A stretch of DNA of 64,000 nucleotides from an uncultured Gammaproteobacteria bacterium (GTDB lineage: Bacteria; Pseudomonadota; Gammaproteobacteria; Steroidobacterales; XN24): positions 1-64,000 of the forward strand of contig CALDWW010000044.1 in NCBI GenBank assembly GCA_937924335.1. The letters are read 5' to 3'. A program made the position numbers and the translations under genes. Within the stretch, counting starts at the first letter, position 1; each line of letters opens with the position of its first letter. The notes beneath the pieces are model-generated. The model searched no databases. It was not told where the DNA came from and was given only the letters and a program-made list of their open reading frames with translations. Shown here piece after piece: positions 27,716-42,184 of this stretch.

Positions 27716-28258
27716 ATGAAGTCACATCGGCTGACAGCAGGTATCGGTTTGCTCGCTGTGATGTTTCTTGGATGCAACATCGCTGTTGCTCAGGGCATCA
27801 AGATCGGCGTCGTGAATTTCGGCCGACTATTGGATGAGGCGCCTCAGGCGCAGGCATCCCAGCGCGCGCTGCAGGAGGAATTCGCGCCGCGTCAGCGGCA
27901 GCTCCGGAGCCGGGAAGAAGAGCTGAAAGGATTGGAGGAACGCCTGCAGCAGAGCGAGGGCTTCATGGGCGAGGAGGAACGCCGGGATCTGGAACGCCAG
28001 GCGCGTGACTTGCAGAGGGATATGAATCGAGGGAAGACCGAGTTTGCGGAGGATCTCAGCCTGCGTCGCAATGAGGAGCTCGGCAAGCTTCAGCGCATGC
28101 TGATCGGCGAGGTGCAGAGTTACGGTCGTGAACAGAGTTACGATATCGTCATGAGCGAGGCGGCAGGCGTGGTGTATGCCAGCACGGCGGTGGACGTGAC
28201 CGATAGCATCCTCGAGGCTCTGAAGTCCAGGTTCTCCGCTCAGGGCAGCGGCAACTGA
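27716..28258 (+). CDS. skp: Periplasmic chaperone Skp/OmpH
   Basis: 180 residues with a signal peptide ending near AVAQG. IKIGVVNFGRLLDEAPQAQ opens the mature protein, and a long charged alpha-helical region (about 45-130) forms the tentacles of the trimer. Skp holds unfolded outer-membrane proteins on their way to BamA. AAAAGGACGGACAAGGC gives a good ribosome binding site. lpxD follows 13 bases later. Confidence 0.92.
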   Translation: MKSHRLTAGIGLLAVMFLGCNIAVAQGIKIGVVNFGRLLDEAPQAQASQRALQEEFAPRQRQLRSREEELKGLEERLQQSEGFMGEEERRDLERQARDLQRDMNRGKTEFAEDLSLRRNEELGKLQRMLIGEVQSYGREQSYDIVMSEAAGVVYASTAVDVTDSILEALKSRFSAQGSGN

Positions 28259-28271
28259 CCGCGGACCGGGG

Positions 28272-29318
28272 ATGTCAGTCTCCCTAGGGGACCTGGCCGA
28301 GCGTTTCGGATGTGAGCTCCGAGGCGATCCTGAGACCCGGGTATCACGAGTAGCCACACTCGGTAATGCGGGGAATGGGAGCATCGCCTTCCTCGCCAAC
28401 CCCACTTACAGGAAGTTCCTGGCGTCGACCAGGGCCTCGGCTGTCATCCTCGCCAGTGACGACGCGGATCACTGCCCGACACCTGCCTTGCTGACCGACA
28501 ACCCCTACCTGATCTATGCCCGGGTTGCCACGCTGCTCAATCCTCCTGCCGCCTTCGAGCCCGGTATCAGTGAGCATGCTGTCGTGGAAGCTGGAGCCGA
28601 GATTGCGGCAGACGCCAGGGTGGAACACGGCGCGGTTGTCGGAGACGGCGCTATTGTCGGTGGCGGCAGTATCATCGGCCCCCGTTGCGTCGTCGGGGAA
28701 GGCGTCCGAATTGGCCGCGACTGCCATCTGGTGGCCAGCGTGACCCTCTGCCATCACGTGCAGATGGGCAATCGCTGTATCGTCCACCCGGGTGTGGTCA
28801 TCGGGGCCGACGGCTTTGGCATCGCCCAGGACGGTGAGGCCTGGGAGAAAGTGCCGCAGCTGGGAACGGTGTGTATCGGTGACGACGTGGAGATTGGCGC
28901 CAACACGACAATTGATCGGGGCGCCATCGAGGATACTGTGATCGGCGCGGGTGTGAAGCTGGATAATCAGATTCAGATAGGACACAACGTGCGTATCGGG
29001 GAGCACACAGTCGTCGCAGGGTGTGCCGGCATCTCCGGCAGTACGTCGATCGGCAAGCGCTGTATGATCGCCGGAGCATCGGGCATCAGCGGTCACCTGG
29101 AGATAACTGATGACGTCATATTGCTGGCTGCCTCTGTGGTCCTCACTTCGATCCCGAAGCCTGGGGTCTATGCCAGCGCGCTGACCCATGACGATGCCCG
29201 GCGCTGGCGAAAGAACAGCGCTAGATTCAAGTATCTCGATGAGATGGCGAGGCGGACCAAGCGAATCGAACGTGATCTTGGTGAAGTGAAGAAGAAACTG
29301 GAGCAGGAAGATGACTGA
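28272..29318 (+). CDS. lpxD: UDP-3-O-acylglucosamine N-acyltransferase
   Basis: 348 residues. An N-terminal uridine-binding domain (about 1-95) is followed by a hexapeptide left-handed beta helix; QIGHNVRIGEHTVVAG carries the catalytic His. The C-terminal helix is charged (RRTKRIERDLGEVKKKLEQE). It adds the N-linked hydroxyacyl chain of lipid A. The stop overlaps fabZ by eight bases, so coupling is tight. Confidence 0.95.
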   Translation: MSVSLGDLAERFGCELRGDPETRVSRVATLGNAGNGSIAFLANPTYRKFLASTRASAVILASDDADHCPTPALLTDNPYLIYARVATLLNPPAAFEPGISEHAVVEAGAEIAADARVEHGAVVGDGAIVGGGSIIGPRCVVGEGVRIGRDCHLVASVTLCHHVQMGNRCIVHPGVVIGADGFGIAQDGEAWEKVPQLGTVCIGDDVEIGANTTIDRGAIEDTVIGAGVKLDNQIQIGHNVRIGEHTVVAGCAGISGSTSIGKRCMIAGASGISGHLEITDDVILLAASVVLTSIPKPGVYASALTHDDARRWRKNSARFKYLDEMARRTKRIERDLGEVKKKLEQEDD

Positions 29319-29763
29319 TGCGGCGCCCATTGATATCGAGAGAATCATGCAGTTCCTGCCGCATCGATACCCGTTTCTGTTAGTGGATCGGATCGTCGAC
29401 TTTGAAGCGGGCCGCACATTGACTGCCATAAAGAACGTGACTGTCAACGAACCGTTTTTCCCCGGTCACTTCCCCCACCGCCCGGTCATGCCCGGGGTGA
29501 TGATCCTCGAGGCGCTGGCGCAGGCCTCGGGCATCCTGGCTTTTCTGACCGTCGACGAAATGCCCGATGAAGACACGGCGCTGTATTTCGTCGGTATCGA
29601 CAAGGCGCGATTCAGGCGACCGGTCGTGCCGGGTGACCAGATTTTCCTGCACACTACTTTCGATCGTCGTATCCGTGAGATCTGGCGTTTTCAGACGGAA
29701 GCCAGGGTTGCGGAAGAGGTGGCCGTCACGGCGACCATGATGGTCGCAACCAAGGGAATCTAG
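29311..29763 (+). CDS. fabZ: 3-hydroxyacyl-ACP dehydratase FabZ
   Basis: 150 residues of the hotdog fold. HRYPFLLVDRI is the family opening and FPGHFPHRPVMPGVMILEAL holds the catalytic His and Glu. It dehydrates 3-hydroxyacyl-ACP in fatty acid elongation. Its substrate pool is shared with LpxA and LpxD, so placing it between lpxD and lpxA ties fatty acid and lipid A synthesis. Confidence 0.96.
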   Translation: MTDAAPIDIERIMQFLPHRYPFLLVDRIVDFEAGRTLTAIKNVTVNEPFFPGHFPHRPVMPGVMILEALAQASGILAFLTVDEMPDEDTALYFVGIDKARFRRPVVPGDQIFLHTTFDRRIREIWRFQTEARVAEEVAVTATMMVATKGI

Positions 29764-29765
29764 CC

Positions 29766-30536
29766 GTGATCCATCCCTCGGCGGTCATAGACTCGACTGC
29801 CAGTCTTGCGCCTGACGTGCAGGTCGGTGCCTATTCCGTCATTGGCCCTGAGGTCGACATCGACAGCGGGACGGTTGTCGGTCCCCACGTGGTGATCCAC
29901 GGGACAACCCGTATCGGTCGGGACAATCGCATTTTCCAGTTCTCTTCCATCGGCGATGACCCACAGGATAAAAAGTATGGTGGGGAGCCCAGCCGACTGG
30001 AAATCGGTGACCGGAATACGATCCGTGAGGGCTGCACACTCAATCGTGGTACCCGGGACGGAGGAGGCGTCACCCGTATCGGCGACGACAACTGGATCAT
30101 GGCATACACTCACGTCGCCCACGATTGCCTCATTGGGAATGACAACGTGATGGCCAATAATGCAACGCTGGCAGGCCATGTCCAGGTCGGTCATCACGTC
30201 ACTTTTGGCGGCTTCTCGGGTGTCCACCAGTTCTGCCAGATCGGCTCTTATGCTTTTCTCGGAATGTTCAGCGCGGTGAATCGCGACATCCCGGCGTACT
30301 GTATGGTCTCGGGACAGCCGGCCGTTCCGAGGGGTGTTAATTCCGAGGGTCTGCGCCGCCACGGATTCGGTCCGGAGCAGATTAAAAATATCCGGCGGGC
30401 GTACCGGCTCGTCTATCGGGACGGGCTCAAACTGGACGAGGCCACCCAGCGTATCGCTGAGGATGTGGCCGGACAGCCGGAATTGCAGGAGTTCCTGGAC
30501 TCAGTCCTCCGGTCCACCCGCAGCATCGTCCGATAA
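29766..30536 (+). CDS. lpxA: UDP-N-acetylglucosamine acyltransferase
   Basis: 256 residues from a GTG two bases after the fabZ stop. Hexapeptide repeats fill the N-terminal 185 residues, starting IHPSAVIDSTASLAPDVQVG. The catalytic His is in MAYTHVAHDCLIGNDNV. It performs the first step of lipid A synthesis. A C-terminal helical part (RAYRLVYRDGLKLDEA) is typical. Confidence 0.95.
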   Translation: MIHPSAVIDSTASLAPDVQVGAYSVIGPEVDIDSGTVVGPHVVIHGTTRIGRDNRIFQFSSIGDDPQDKKYGGEPSRLEIGDRNTIREGCTLNRGTRDGGGVTRIGDDNWIMAYTHVAHDCLIGNDNVMANNATLAGHVQVGHHVTFGGFSGVHQFCQIGSYAFLGMFSAVNRDIPAYCMVSGQPAVPRGVNSEGLRRHGFGPEQIKNIRRAYRLVYRDGLKLDEATQRIAEDVAGQPELQEFLDSVLRSTRSIVR

Positions 30537-30558
30537 GGGCGCATCCATTGACAAGCGC

Positions 30559-31722
30559 ATGACACTGAGGGTCGGTCTGGTCGCGGGTGAGGCGTCCGGG
30601 GATCAACTGGGGGCCGGCCTGATCACGGCGATCAGGCAACGCTGCCCGGAAGCCGAGTTCTACGGCGTGGGTGGGCCAGGGATGACAGCCGCCGGATTCC
30701 ACGCCTGGTATGACGCGGAACAGCTGTCGGTCATCGGCCTGAGCGAGATAGTCCGGCATCTTCCGGAGCTGATCCGCATTCGACGCGATCTGCGCAGACG
30801 TTTTCTCCACAGGCGGCCCGATGTCGTGGTCGGTATCGATTCCCCGGACTTCAATCTAGGCCTGGAGCGCCGCCTGCGCCGTCAGGGCATCAAGACCGTG
30901 CACTATGTGAGCCCGTCCGTCTGGGCCTGGCGGGCGGGTCGCGTCCGGACCGTCCGCCGGTCGGCGAATCGCGTCTTGTGCCTGCTCCCCTTCGAGCCGC
31001 AGATCTATCAGTCATCCGGTGTCGACGCGGTCTTCGTCGGGCATCCACTGGCGGACCGGATCGAGCCCATATCGGACAAGCGACCGGTGCGAGAGGCTCT
31101 GGGGCTGGCCGCCGACGCGACCGTCGTGGCCGTACTGCCGGGCAGTCGGGGCAGCGAACTGGCGCATCTCGGCGCAGATTTTGCGGCCGCCATCGGGTGG
31201 CTGGCGAAACGGCGGCCAGATCTTGTTTTCGTTGCGCCGATGGCGTCTCCGACCCTGCGAGATTCATTCGACGGGCTTCTGCGCACCCATGCGCCGGATG
31301 CAGATATTCGTCTGACCGACGGTCAGTCACGCTCCGTGATGGCGGCTGCAGATGTCATCCTGATGGCCTCCGGGACGGCGACGCTCGAAGCCTGCTTGAT
31401 CGGCAGGCCGATGGTAGTAGCCTATCGGGTAGCCCCGCTGACCCGATGGATTTTGCAGGACCTGGGTATGCTCAAGATTGACCGTTTCGCCCTTCCGAAC
31501 CTGCTCTCCGATCGGCAGTTGGTCCCGGAGATACTGCAGGACGACGTCTCTCCGGAGGCCCTGGGTTCGGCAGTCCTCGGATGGCTGGACGACGCCGATC
31601 GGAGGTCTCGCCTGATGCAGGATTTCAGGGGTATCCGCGACTTGCTCCGCCAGGATGCGGATCAGGGAGCCGCAGAGGCCGTATTATCCGTTTGCAATGG
31701 ATCCCCGGGAGTCGCCGGATGA
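30559..31722 (+). CDS. lpxB: Lipid-A-disaccharide synthase
   Basis: 387 residues from ATG 30559 ([20 protein letters not shown]); upstream frame to 30334 lies inside lpxA. GT-B-like features include [31 protein letters not shown] and [13 protein letters not shown]. It joins UDP-2,3-diacylglucosamine and lipid X into the lipid A disaccharide at the inner membrane. The stop overlaps the rnhB start (ATGA). Confidence 0.95.
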   Translation: MTLRVGLVAGEASGDQLGAGLITAIRQRCPEAEFYGVGGPGMTAAGFHAWYDAEQLSVIGLSEIVRHLPELIRIRRDLRRRFLHRRPDVVVGIDSPDFNLGLERRLRRQGIKTVHYVSPSVWAWRAGRVRTVRRSANRVLCLLPFEPQIYQSSGVDAVFVGHPLADRIEPISDKRPVREALGLAADATVVAVLPGSRGSELAHLGADFAAAIGWLAKRRPDLVFVAPMASPTLRDSFDGLLRTHAPDADIRLTDGQSRSVMAAADVILMASGTATLEACLIGRPMVVAYRVAPLTRWILQDLGMLKIDRFALPNLLSDRQLVPEILQDDVSPEALGSAVLGWLDDADRRSRLMQDFRGIRDLLRQDADQGAAEAVLSVCNGSPGVAG

Positions 31723-32330
31723 GCCATCCGGGGGCTCAGTCAGCGCTGCCGCTGTTCGACCCGGGTCTTGTGGCCGGTGTTGACGAAGCCGGCAGAGGCC
31801 CGCTCGCGGGCCCTGTCGTGGCGGCGGCGGTAGTCCTGCCGGCAGACTATTTATTGCCAGGCCTCGGTGACTCCAAGGCAGTGCCTGAGAAGGCGCGAAA
31901 CCGGCTGGAGACAGACATACGCAGAGTGGCGGTCAGTTGGGCCGTGGCGTGGGCCGATCCCGCCGAGATCGACTGTTTGAACATACTCAATGCCACTCTG
32001 CTGTCGATGCGCCGTGCGGTAGAAGGCCTTGGGGTCCCGCCGCGGCATGTTGTGGTGGACGGGAACCGTTGCCCGCGGCTCGACTGCACGGCCGAGGCGG
32101 TCGTCGGCGGAGACCGATTACATGCGGCGATCAGCGCGGCCTCGATCCTGGCCAAGGTTGCCCGTGACCGTATGATGCTGCGCCTCGCCGAGATCTACCC
32201 GGTTTACGGTCTGGCGAGGCACAAAGGCTATCCCACGCAGGCCCATGTCACCGCGCTGAGACAGCACGGGCCGTGCCCTGTCCACCGACGTAGCTTCCGT
32301 CCGGTAGCCGAGTTGCTGGGAGTTGCCTGA
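31719..32330 (+). CDS. rnhB: Ribonuclease HII
   Basis: 203 residues from ATG 31719 overlapping the lpxB stop by four bases. [20 protein letters not shown] gives the Asp-Glu pair, [12 protein letters not shown] the second block, and [16 protein letters not shown] the third acidic site. It removes ribonucleotides from RNA:DNA hybrids, including single ribonucleotides. dnaE starts two bases later, as in E. coli. Confidence 0.95.
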   Translation: MSHPGAQSALPLFDPGLVAGVDEAGRGPLAGPVVAAAVVLPADYLLPGLGDSKAVPEKARNRLETDIRRVAVSWAVAWADPAEIDCLNILNATLLSMRRAVEGLGVPPRHVVVDGNRCPRLDCTAEAVVGGDRLHAAISAASILAKVARDRMMLRLAEIYPVYGLARHKGYPTQAHVTALRQHGPCPVHRRSFRPVAELLGVA

Positions 32331-32332
32331 TC

Positions 32333-35300
32333 ATGTCGTCGTCATTCGTCCACCTGAGCCTGCACAGCGAATATTCGCTGGCGGACAGCGTAGTGAGGGT
32401 CAAACCCCTTATGAGCGCAGTCCGCGAACGCGGCATGCCGGCGGTGGCGGTGACGGATCTGGCCAACCTTTTCGCCATGGTCCGGTTCTACCGGTCAGCT
32501 CAGGCGGCCGGGATCAAACCGATCGTCGGTGCGGATGTCTGGATAGACGAGGGCGATGAGGCAGCGCCGTCCCTGCTCCGTCTCCTGTGTCAGAACAGAG
32601 ACGGTTACCGGAGTCTGTGTGAGCTCATCAGTGCGGCCTATCAGAATCCCAGAAGCCATGGGCTACCGGTGATCACCCGGGACCAATTGCGGAAGGCAGG
32701 GACTGCGGGGCTGTTGGCGATCTCCGCGGGCATGGATGGTGATGTGGGTCGCTGCCTGGCCGCCGGGCATAAGCGCCAGGCTGGAGCCGCTCTGCGGCAC
32801 TGGGTGAAGAAGTTTCCGGGACGCTATTACCTGGAGATTTCTCGCGTCGGAAGAGCGGGCGAGGAGAGCTACATCGAAGGCGCGCTAAGGCTGGCCGCGA
32901 AGGCGTCAATACCGGTCGTCGCCAGCAACGATGTGCGCTTCATCGACCGGGAGGATTTCGAGGCACACGAGGCAAGGGTCTGTATCCACCAAGGGCATAC
33001 GCTGGACAACCCTGGACGTCCCAGGACGTACACCGAGCAACAGTACTTGAAGTCACCCGCAGAGATGGCTGAGTTGTTCGCAGATATTCCGGAGGCGCTG
33101 GAGAACACGGTCGAGGTCGCCAAGCGCTGCAGCCTGGATCTCACGTTTGGGCAGAGTGTGTTGCCCGACTTCCCGGTGCCTGACGGGATGACCGCCGATA
33201 GCTATCTGCGACAGACGTCCGCTGACAGCCTGGAGGAGAGGCTCTCGCAGCTCGTCGCCGAGGCTTCAGATGCGACCGCCCCGGCTGCCGCTGACTACCG
33301 TGACCGTCTGGCCGCAGAGCTCGATGTGATCTGTGGCATGGGCTTCCCCGGTTACTTCCTGATCGTGGCAGATTTCATCACGTGGGCGCGGGAGAATGGC
33401 GTGCCGGTTGGGCCGGGGCGAGGTTCGGGCGCCGGCTCTCTCGTTGCCTACGTCCTCGGAATTACTGATTTAGATCCAATACGTTACGAGCTGTTATTCG
33501 AGCGATTTCTTAATCCTGAGCGAGTCTCCATGCCGGACTTCGATATCGATTTCTGCATGGAGGGCCGTGACCGCGTTATCGACTATGTCGCTTCTCGCTA
33601 CGGCCGCGGCAGCGTTTCCCAGATCATCACCTTCGGCACCATGGCGGCGCGGGCGGTGGTCCGCGATGTCGGCAGGGTGTTGGGGCAACCGTTCGGGTTC
33701 GTTGATCGGATCGCGAAACTCATCCCGTTCGAGATCGGCATGACCCTTGACAAGGCTCTGGCACAGGACGAGGAACTCAAGAGGACCTACGAGTCCGAGG
33801 AAGAGGTGCGCGCCATTATCGATCTCGCGCGCCAGCTTGAGGGACTGGCGCGAAACGCCGGCAAACATGCCGGCGGTGTCGTCATCGCGCCCGGACCGCT
33901 AACGGATTACACACCACTGTATTTCGAAGAAGCCGGCGGTAGCCCGGTCAGCCAGTTCGACAAGGATGATGTCGAGTCGATCGGGCTCGTCAAGTTCGAC
34001 TTTCTGGGACTTCGGACCCTGACCATCATCGATAGGGCCGTAAAGACGATCAATCGGGGACGCCAGGAAACGGATGAGGAAGTCCTGGACATTGCGCACA
34101 TCCCCCTGGAAGACAAGAAGACGTTTGCTCTTCTGAAACGCTGTGCGACTACGGCTGTCTTTCAGCTTGAATCGAGAGGCATGAAAGACCTCGTCAAGCG
34201 TCTGCAACCGGATCGCTTCGACGAAATCGTGGCCCTGGTGGCGTTGTTCCGCCCAGGGCCGCTCCAGTCTGGCATGGTCGACGACTTCATCAGCCGAAAA
34301 CACGGCAAGAACGACGCTCCCATCGACTACTTCCATCCAAAGCTGAAATCTATCCTCAGGCCGACCTACGGCGTCATCCTGTACCAGGAACAGGTGATGC
34401 AGATCGCGCAGGTTCTCGCCGGTTACACGCTCGGCGCGGCGGACCTCCTGCGGCGGGCCATGGGCAAGAAGAAACCTGAGGAGATGGCCAAGCAGCGTGG
34501 CATCTTTGTCGAGGGCGCCACGTCTCTCGGCGTTGCCGAGCATACCGCCACCCACATATTCGATCTGATGGAGAAGTTCGCCGGTTACGGCTTCAACAAG
34601 AGTCACTCTGCCGCCTATGCGCTTCTTTCCTATCAGACCGCGTGGCTGAAGGCTCATTATCCGGCCGCCTTCATGTCGGCTGTGCTGTCCGCTGATATGG
34701 ATCACACGGACAAAGTGGTCACCCTGGTGGACGAATGCAGCGAGATGGATCTGACGGTCGCGCCGCCGGATGTGAACGAGTCGCTGTACACATTCAGCGT
34801 ATCCGGTGATCGATCGCTTCGCTACGGGCTGGGAGCCATAAAAGGGGTGGGCCAGGGCGCGGTACAGTCAATCATCGATGAGCGGGAGGCCGGTGGCCAG
34901 TTCGAGGATCTGGTGGATTTCTGTTCCCGCGTGGATCTTCAGAAAGCCAACAAGCGGGTGCTCGAGGCGTTGACAAAGGCAGGCGCGCTGGACCGCTTGG
35001 GTCCAAACCGCGCGACGCTGATGCAGCATCTGCCGCTGGCGATACGTCGCGCGGAACAGCATGCGCAGGCCGAGGCAGCCGGGCAGAGTGATCTGTTCGG
35101 CATGCCGTCCGTGGTGGAGCCCAAGGGCGAGCAGGAAGGCCTTCCCAACGAGACGCTACCGGACTGGAGCGACGCCGAGCGGCTCGCCGGCGAAAAGGAA
35201 ACGCTGGGACTCTATCTGACCGGTCATCCCATCGAGGCTTTCGTCGATGACCTGGCGCACCTGACTTCAGGACGGATTGCGGATCTGTCGGCCGCAGAGC

Positions 35301-35833
35301 CACAGGGCGGCTACGGCGGGCGAAGAGACGTCATCGTGGCGGGCCTCGTATTACAGATGCGTCGGCGCGGCAATCGAGTCACGCTGGTGCTGGATGATCG
35401 CAGCGGAAGGATCGAGGTCACCCTGTTCGATGAGACATTCCAGGCTTGCCGGAATGTTGTCGCGACGGATGCCGTACTCGTGGTGGAAGGCAGCCTGCGG
35501 TTTGATGATTTCATCGGCGAGTGGCGGGTGACTGCGCGCCGGGTCGTCGACATTGATCAGGCGAGAGAGGAGCACGCTGCCCGCTTGTTGATCTGCTGGG
35601 ACGTCAACGGAGAAGAATCAGACTTTATCGATCAGTTGCAGGGCACTCTCCAACCATTCCGCGAAGGCAAATGCCCCGTCTCTCTCGTGTACACCGGTCC
35701 CGCGGCCCGCGCCCGGATCGCCCTCGGGGAAGATTGGTGTGTGCGTCCCAGCCGGGAACTGATTCAAAGGCTCGGGAAACTGGTTGGCGGTGGCAACGTC
35801 CGGGTAGTCTATGGCCAACGCGGATTAGCCTAG
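32333..35833 (+). CDS. dnaE: DNA polymerase III alpha subunit
   Basis: 1166 residues, normal length. The N-terminal PHP domain opens with FVHLSLHSEYSLADSVV. The polymerase active site has GPGRGSGAGSLVAYVLGITD and MPDFDIDFCMEGRDRVI, the two catalytic aspartates. A helix-hairpin-helix region and an OB fold (about 1000-1075) follow. It is the replicative polymerase. The gene order rnhB-dnaE-accA is conserved. Confidence 0.97.
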   Translation: MSSSFVHLSLHSEYSLADSVVRVKPLMSAVRERGMPAVAVTDLANLFAMVRFYRSAQAAGIKPIVGADVWIDEGDEAAPSLLRLLCQNRDGYRSLCELISAAYQNPRSHGLPVITRDQLRKAGTAGLLAISAGMDGDVGRCLAAGHKRQAGAALRHWVKKFPGRYYLEISRVGRAGEESYIEGALRLAAKASIPVVASNDVRFIDREDFEAHEARVCIHQGHTLDNPGRPRTYTEQQYLKSPAEMAELFADIPEALENTVEVAKRCSLDLTFGQSVLPDFPVPDGMTADSYLRQTSADSLEERLSQLVAEASDATAPAAADYRDRLAAELDVICGMGFPGYFLIVADFITWARENGVPVGPGRGSGAGSLVAYVLGITDLDPIRYELLFERFLNPERVSMPDFDIDFCMEGRDRVIDYVASRYGRGSVSQIITFGTMAARAVVRDVGRVLGQPFGFVDRIAKLIPFEIGMTLDKALAQDEELKRTYESEEEVRAIIDLARQLEGLARNAGKHAGGVVIAPGPLTDYTPLYFEEAGGSPVSQFDKDDVESIGLVKFDFLGLRTLTIIDRAVKTINRGRQETDEEVLDIAHIPLEDKKTFALLKRCATTAVFQLESRGMKDLVKRLQPDRFDEIVALVALFRPGPLQSGMVDDFISRKHGKNDAPIDYFHPKLKSILRPTYGVILYQEQVMQIAQVLAGYTLGAADLLRRAMGKKKPEEMAKQRGIFVEGATSLGVAEHTATHIFDLMEKFAGYGFNKSHSAAYALLSYQTAWLKAHYPAAFMSAVLSADMDHTDKVVTLVDECSEMDLTVAPPDVNESLYTFSVSGDRSLRYGLGAIKGVGQGAVQSIIDEREAGGQFEDLVDFCSRVDLQKANKRVLEALTKAGALDRLGPNRATLMQHLPLAIRRAEQHAQAEAAGQSDLFGMPSVVEPKGEQEGLPNETLPDWSDAERLAGEKETLGLYLTGHPIEAFVDDLAHLTSGRIADLSAAEPQGGYGGRRDVIVAGLVLQMRRRGNRVTLVLDDRSGRIEVTLFDETFQACRNVVATDAVLVVEGSLRFDDFIGEWRVTARRVVDIDQAREEHAARLLICWDVNGEESDFIDQLQGTLQPFREGKCPVSLVYTGPAARARIALGEDWCVRPSRELIQRLGKLVGGGNVRVVYGQRGLA

Positions 35834-35892
35834 CGCTTGCCACCTACAATCTAGACGGCTAGTGTGTGCGATCGGAGGGGCGGGACACCGAT

Positions 35893-36852
35893 ATGGACTT
35901 GAATTTCCTCGATTTCGAGCGTCCGATCGCGGAACTTGAGGCCAAGATTGACGAGCTTCGCTTTGTCGGCGATGACTCGGTCGTCAATCTAACTGAGGAA
36001 ATCGCGCGACTCAGATCTAAAAGCGAGTCCCTGACGCGAAGTATCTTTTCGAATCTGAGCGCCTGGCAGATCGCACAGCTGGCCAGGCACCCGCAACGGC
36101 CACACAGCTCTGATTACATCCAGCGAATCTTCAGCAATTTCGAGGAGTTGCATGGCGATCGCACCTATGCGGACGATCCCGCTGTGATCGGCGGGCTGGC
36201 CCGGCTGGAGGGTCAGCCTGTTGTTGTCATCGGTCACGAGAAGGGCAGGGACACCAAGGCCAAGGTAAAGCACAACTTCGGCATGCCGAAGCCCGAGGGT
36301 TACCGGAAGGCGTTGCGACTGATGGAAATGGCCGCCCGATTCAGGCTTCCGGTTGTCACGCTCATCGATACTCCGGGGGCCTACCCTGGTGTCGGAGCGG
36401 AGGAACGTGGCCAAAGTGAGGCCATTGCCCGCAATCTCGCCGAGATGGCGGAGCTGCGCACCCCGATCGTCAGCGCCGTCATCGGTGAGGGTGGATCTGG
36501 TGGCGCACTCGCGATCGGCGTGGCTGATCGGCTGGTGATGCTCCAGTACAGTATTTACTCGGTCATCTCCCCCGAGGGCTGCGCATCCATCCTCTGGAAG
36601 AGCGCTGATCGGGCAGAGGATGCCGCGGAAGCGATGGGCATTACGGCAGACAGACTCAGGCAGCTGAAGCTGGTCGACGAGGTTCTGAAAGAGCCGCTTG
36701 GAGGCGCCCATCGCGACATTGACGCGACGGCGCAGGTGCTGAAGAACGCACTCATCGCTCATCTCGACGGCCTCACGCGATTGTCGTTGGACGAACTCCT
36801 TGACGCCCGCTACCAGAAGCTCATGTCTTTCGGGCGGTACAAGGAGGACTGA
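35893..36852 (+). CDS. accA: Acetyl-CoA carboxylase carboxyltransferase alpha subunit
   Basis: 319 residues from ATG 35893 ([20 protein letters not shown]), the conserved family start; an upstream GTG frame opens at 35866, and GGAGGGG lies about 11 bases before the [22 protein letters not shown] and [12 protein letters not shown] form the carboxylbiotin-binding crotonase core. With AccD it transfers the carboxyl to acetyl-CoA. Lysine decarboxylase, present between accA and tilS in E. coli, is absent. Confidence 0.96.
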   Translation: MDLNFLDFERPIAELEAKIDELRFVGDDSVVNLTEEIARLRSKSESLTRSIFSNLSAWQIAQLARHPQRPHSSDYIQRIFSNFEELHGDRTYADDPAVIGGLARLEGQPVVVIGHEKGRDTKAKVKHNFGMPKPEGYRKALRLMEMAARFRLPVVTLIDTPGAYPGVGAEERGQSEAIARNLAEMAELRTPIVSAVIGEGGSGGALAIGVADRLVMLQYSIYSVISPEGCASILWKSADRAEDAAEAMGITADRLRQLKLVDEVLKEPLGGAHRDIDATAQVLKNALIAHLDGLTRLSLDELLDARYQKLMSFGRYKED

Positions 36853-36862
36853 CCCTGCCGGG

Positions 36863-38221
36863 ATGAGATTCTCCGCAGAAGCATTCGCGGCGGTGCTGGA
36901 GAGTGCCGCCGGCAGCGGTGTGTCAGGACCCTTTTGCGTTGCACTCAGTGGGGGTCTGGACTCGACCGTCGCCCTGCACGCGCTGGTCGAGTCCAGACCG
37001 GCCGGGACCGTGCGCGCCATACATGTGGATCATGGCCTCCATCCGGACGCCTCGCTCTGGCGGGAGCACTGCCGCGATCTCTGCGGGACGCTCCGGGTGC
37101 CTGTTTCTGACGCAGTGATCGAGATTGCCAGACAGCCGGGGGAGAGTCCGGAAGCGGCGGCGCGAGAGGCCCGATATGCCTGTCTGGCTCAGGCGCTGCG
37201 AGACGGCGAGACGCTGGTCACGGGTCACCACGCAGACGATCAGCTCGAGACCGTGTTGCTGCAACTGTTCAGAGGAAGCGGACCGGCGGGGCTGGCAGGC
37301 ATGCCGGCTGTCGCGGCATTTCCGCCAGGGCTACTTTTCCGGCCGCTGCTGTCATGGACGCGATCTGAATTGCGCGAGTGGGCTGAATCCCGGCGGGTCC
37401 GATGGCTGGAGGATCCCTCGAATAGCGACGCTGGTTTCGATCGCAACTATCTCCGTCTGGAAGTGATCCCACAGCTGCGCCAGCGCTGGCCTAGCGTGGC
37501 GCGCAGCGTCTCCCGCAGCGCCCGGCATTGCGGCGAGGCACGGCGCCTGCTCGAGTCTCTGGCGGACATGGATATGAGCGAGCAGGCAAGGCTCGACACT
37601 CTGGATATCGGTCTGCTGGAGTCACTCGCCCCGGAACGGGTACGAAATCTTCTCAGGCGATGGTTGGATCGGCGAGGTCTGCCGACGCCTGACAGCCGCC
37701 GGTTGGAAGCGATCCTGAAGAACGTGCTTACTGCGCGACGCGACGCGCAGCCCGAGGTCCGCTGGCCGGGCGGGGCTATCCGGCGTTTCGCGGGGCAGCT
37801 CCATGCCCTCGGGCGGGATGATCTCGAGCTACTGGATCGGCCGCCCGCCGACCGATGCTGGGCTGTCGGGGCTCCGCTAGATCTAGGACCTGGACTCGGC
37901 AGGCTGGAGATTGTGCCGGAGCCTGGCAGGGGTCTGGCGCCTGAGTGGCTGGAGGATGCTTCCCTGACAGTTCGCTTCAGGTCCGGCGGGGAACGTTTCC
38001 GGCCGGCAGGATACGGGAGCAGTAAGTCATTGAAGCAGCTACTCCAGGAAGCTGGCATCGCGCCTTGGTGGCGACCCCTGTTGCCGCTCATCTACCATGC
38101 TGACCGGCTGTTGGCCGTGGCGGATATTTGGGTCGCAGAGGATGCCTGCTCGGATGGCCCGGGATGCTGGCGAGTTCGATGGAAAAATCAGCCCGAATGC
38201 CGACATCCGCATTGTGGCTGA
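36863..38221 (+). CDS. tilS: tRNA(Ile)-lysidine synthetase
   Basis: 452 residues from ATG 36863, ten bases after the accA stop. The PP-loop ATPase motif is VALSGGLDSTVAL, followed by IHVDHGLHPD and TGHHADDQLETVLLQLFRGSG. The C-terminal part has the TilS substrate-binding region (SKSLKQLLQEAGIAPWWR). It converts C34 of the AUA-reading tRNA(Ile) to lysidine. The protein is rich in Arg and its C-terminus (PHCG) is atypical. Confidence 0.93.
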   Translation: MRFSAEAFAAVLESAAGSGVSGPFCVALSGGLDSTVALHALVESRPAGTVRAIHVDHGLHPDASLWREHCRDLCGTLRVPVSDAVIEIARQPGESPEAAAREARYACLAQALRDGETLVTGHHADDQLETVLLQLFRGSGPAGLAGMPAVAAFPPGLLFRPLLSWTRSELREWAESRRVRWLEDPSNSDAGFDRNYLRLEVIPQLRQRWPSVARSVSRSARHCGEARRLLESLADMDMSEQARLDTLDIGLLESLAPERVRNLLRRWLDRRGLPTPDSRRLEAILKNVLTARRDAQPEVRWPGGAIRRFAGQLHALGRDDLELLDRPPADRCWAVGAPLDLGPGLGRLEIVPEPGRGLAPEWLEDASLTVRFRSGGERFRPAGYGSSKSLKQLLQEAGIAPWWRPLLPLIYHADRLLAVADIWVAEDACSDGPGCWRVRWKNQPECRHPHCG

Positions 38222-38255
38222 GGGGCTATTCTGGTAAGTTGTAGTCCCGTCTTGA

Positions 38256-42145
<3,890 letters not shown>

Positions 42146-42147
<2 letters not shown>

Positions 42148-42169
42148 GGGTCGGCGGGACCGGACCCTC
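42146..42169 (+). terminator. Hairpin at the end of eno, weak terminator candidate
   Basis: GAGGGTC (42146-42152) pairs perfectly with GACCCTC (42163-42169) around ten bases, overlapping the eno stop codon. No T run follows, so it may stabilise the eno 3' end or act weakly. Confidence 0.3.
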
Positions 42170-42184
42170 CATAGATCGTATTCG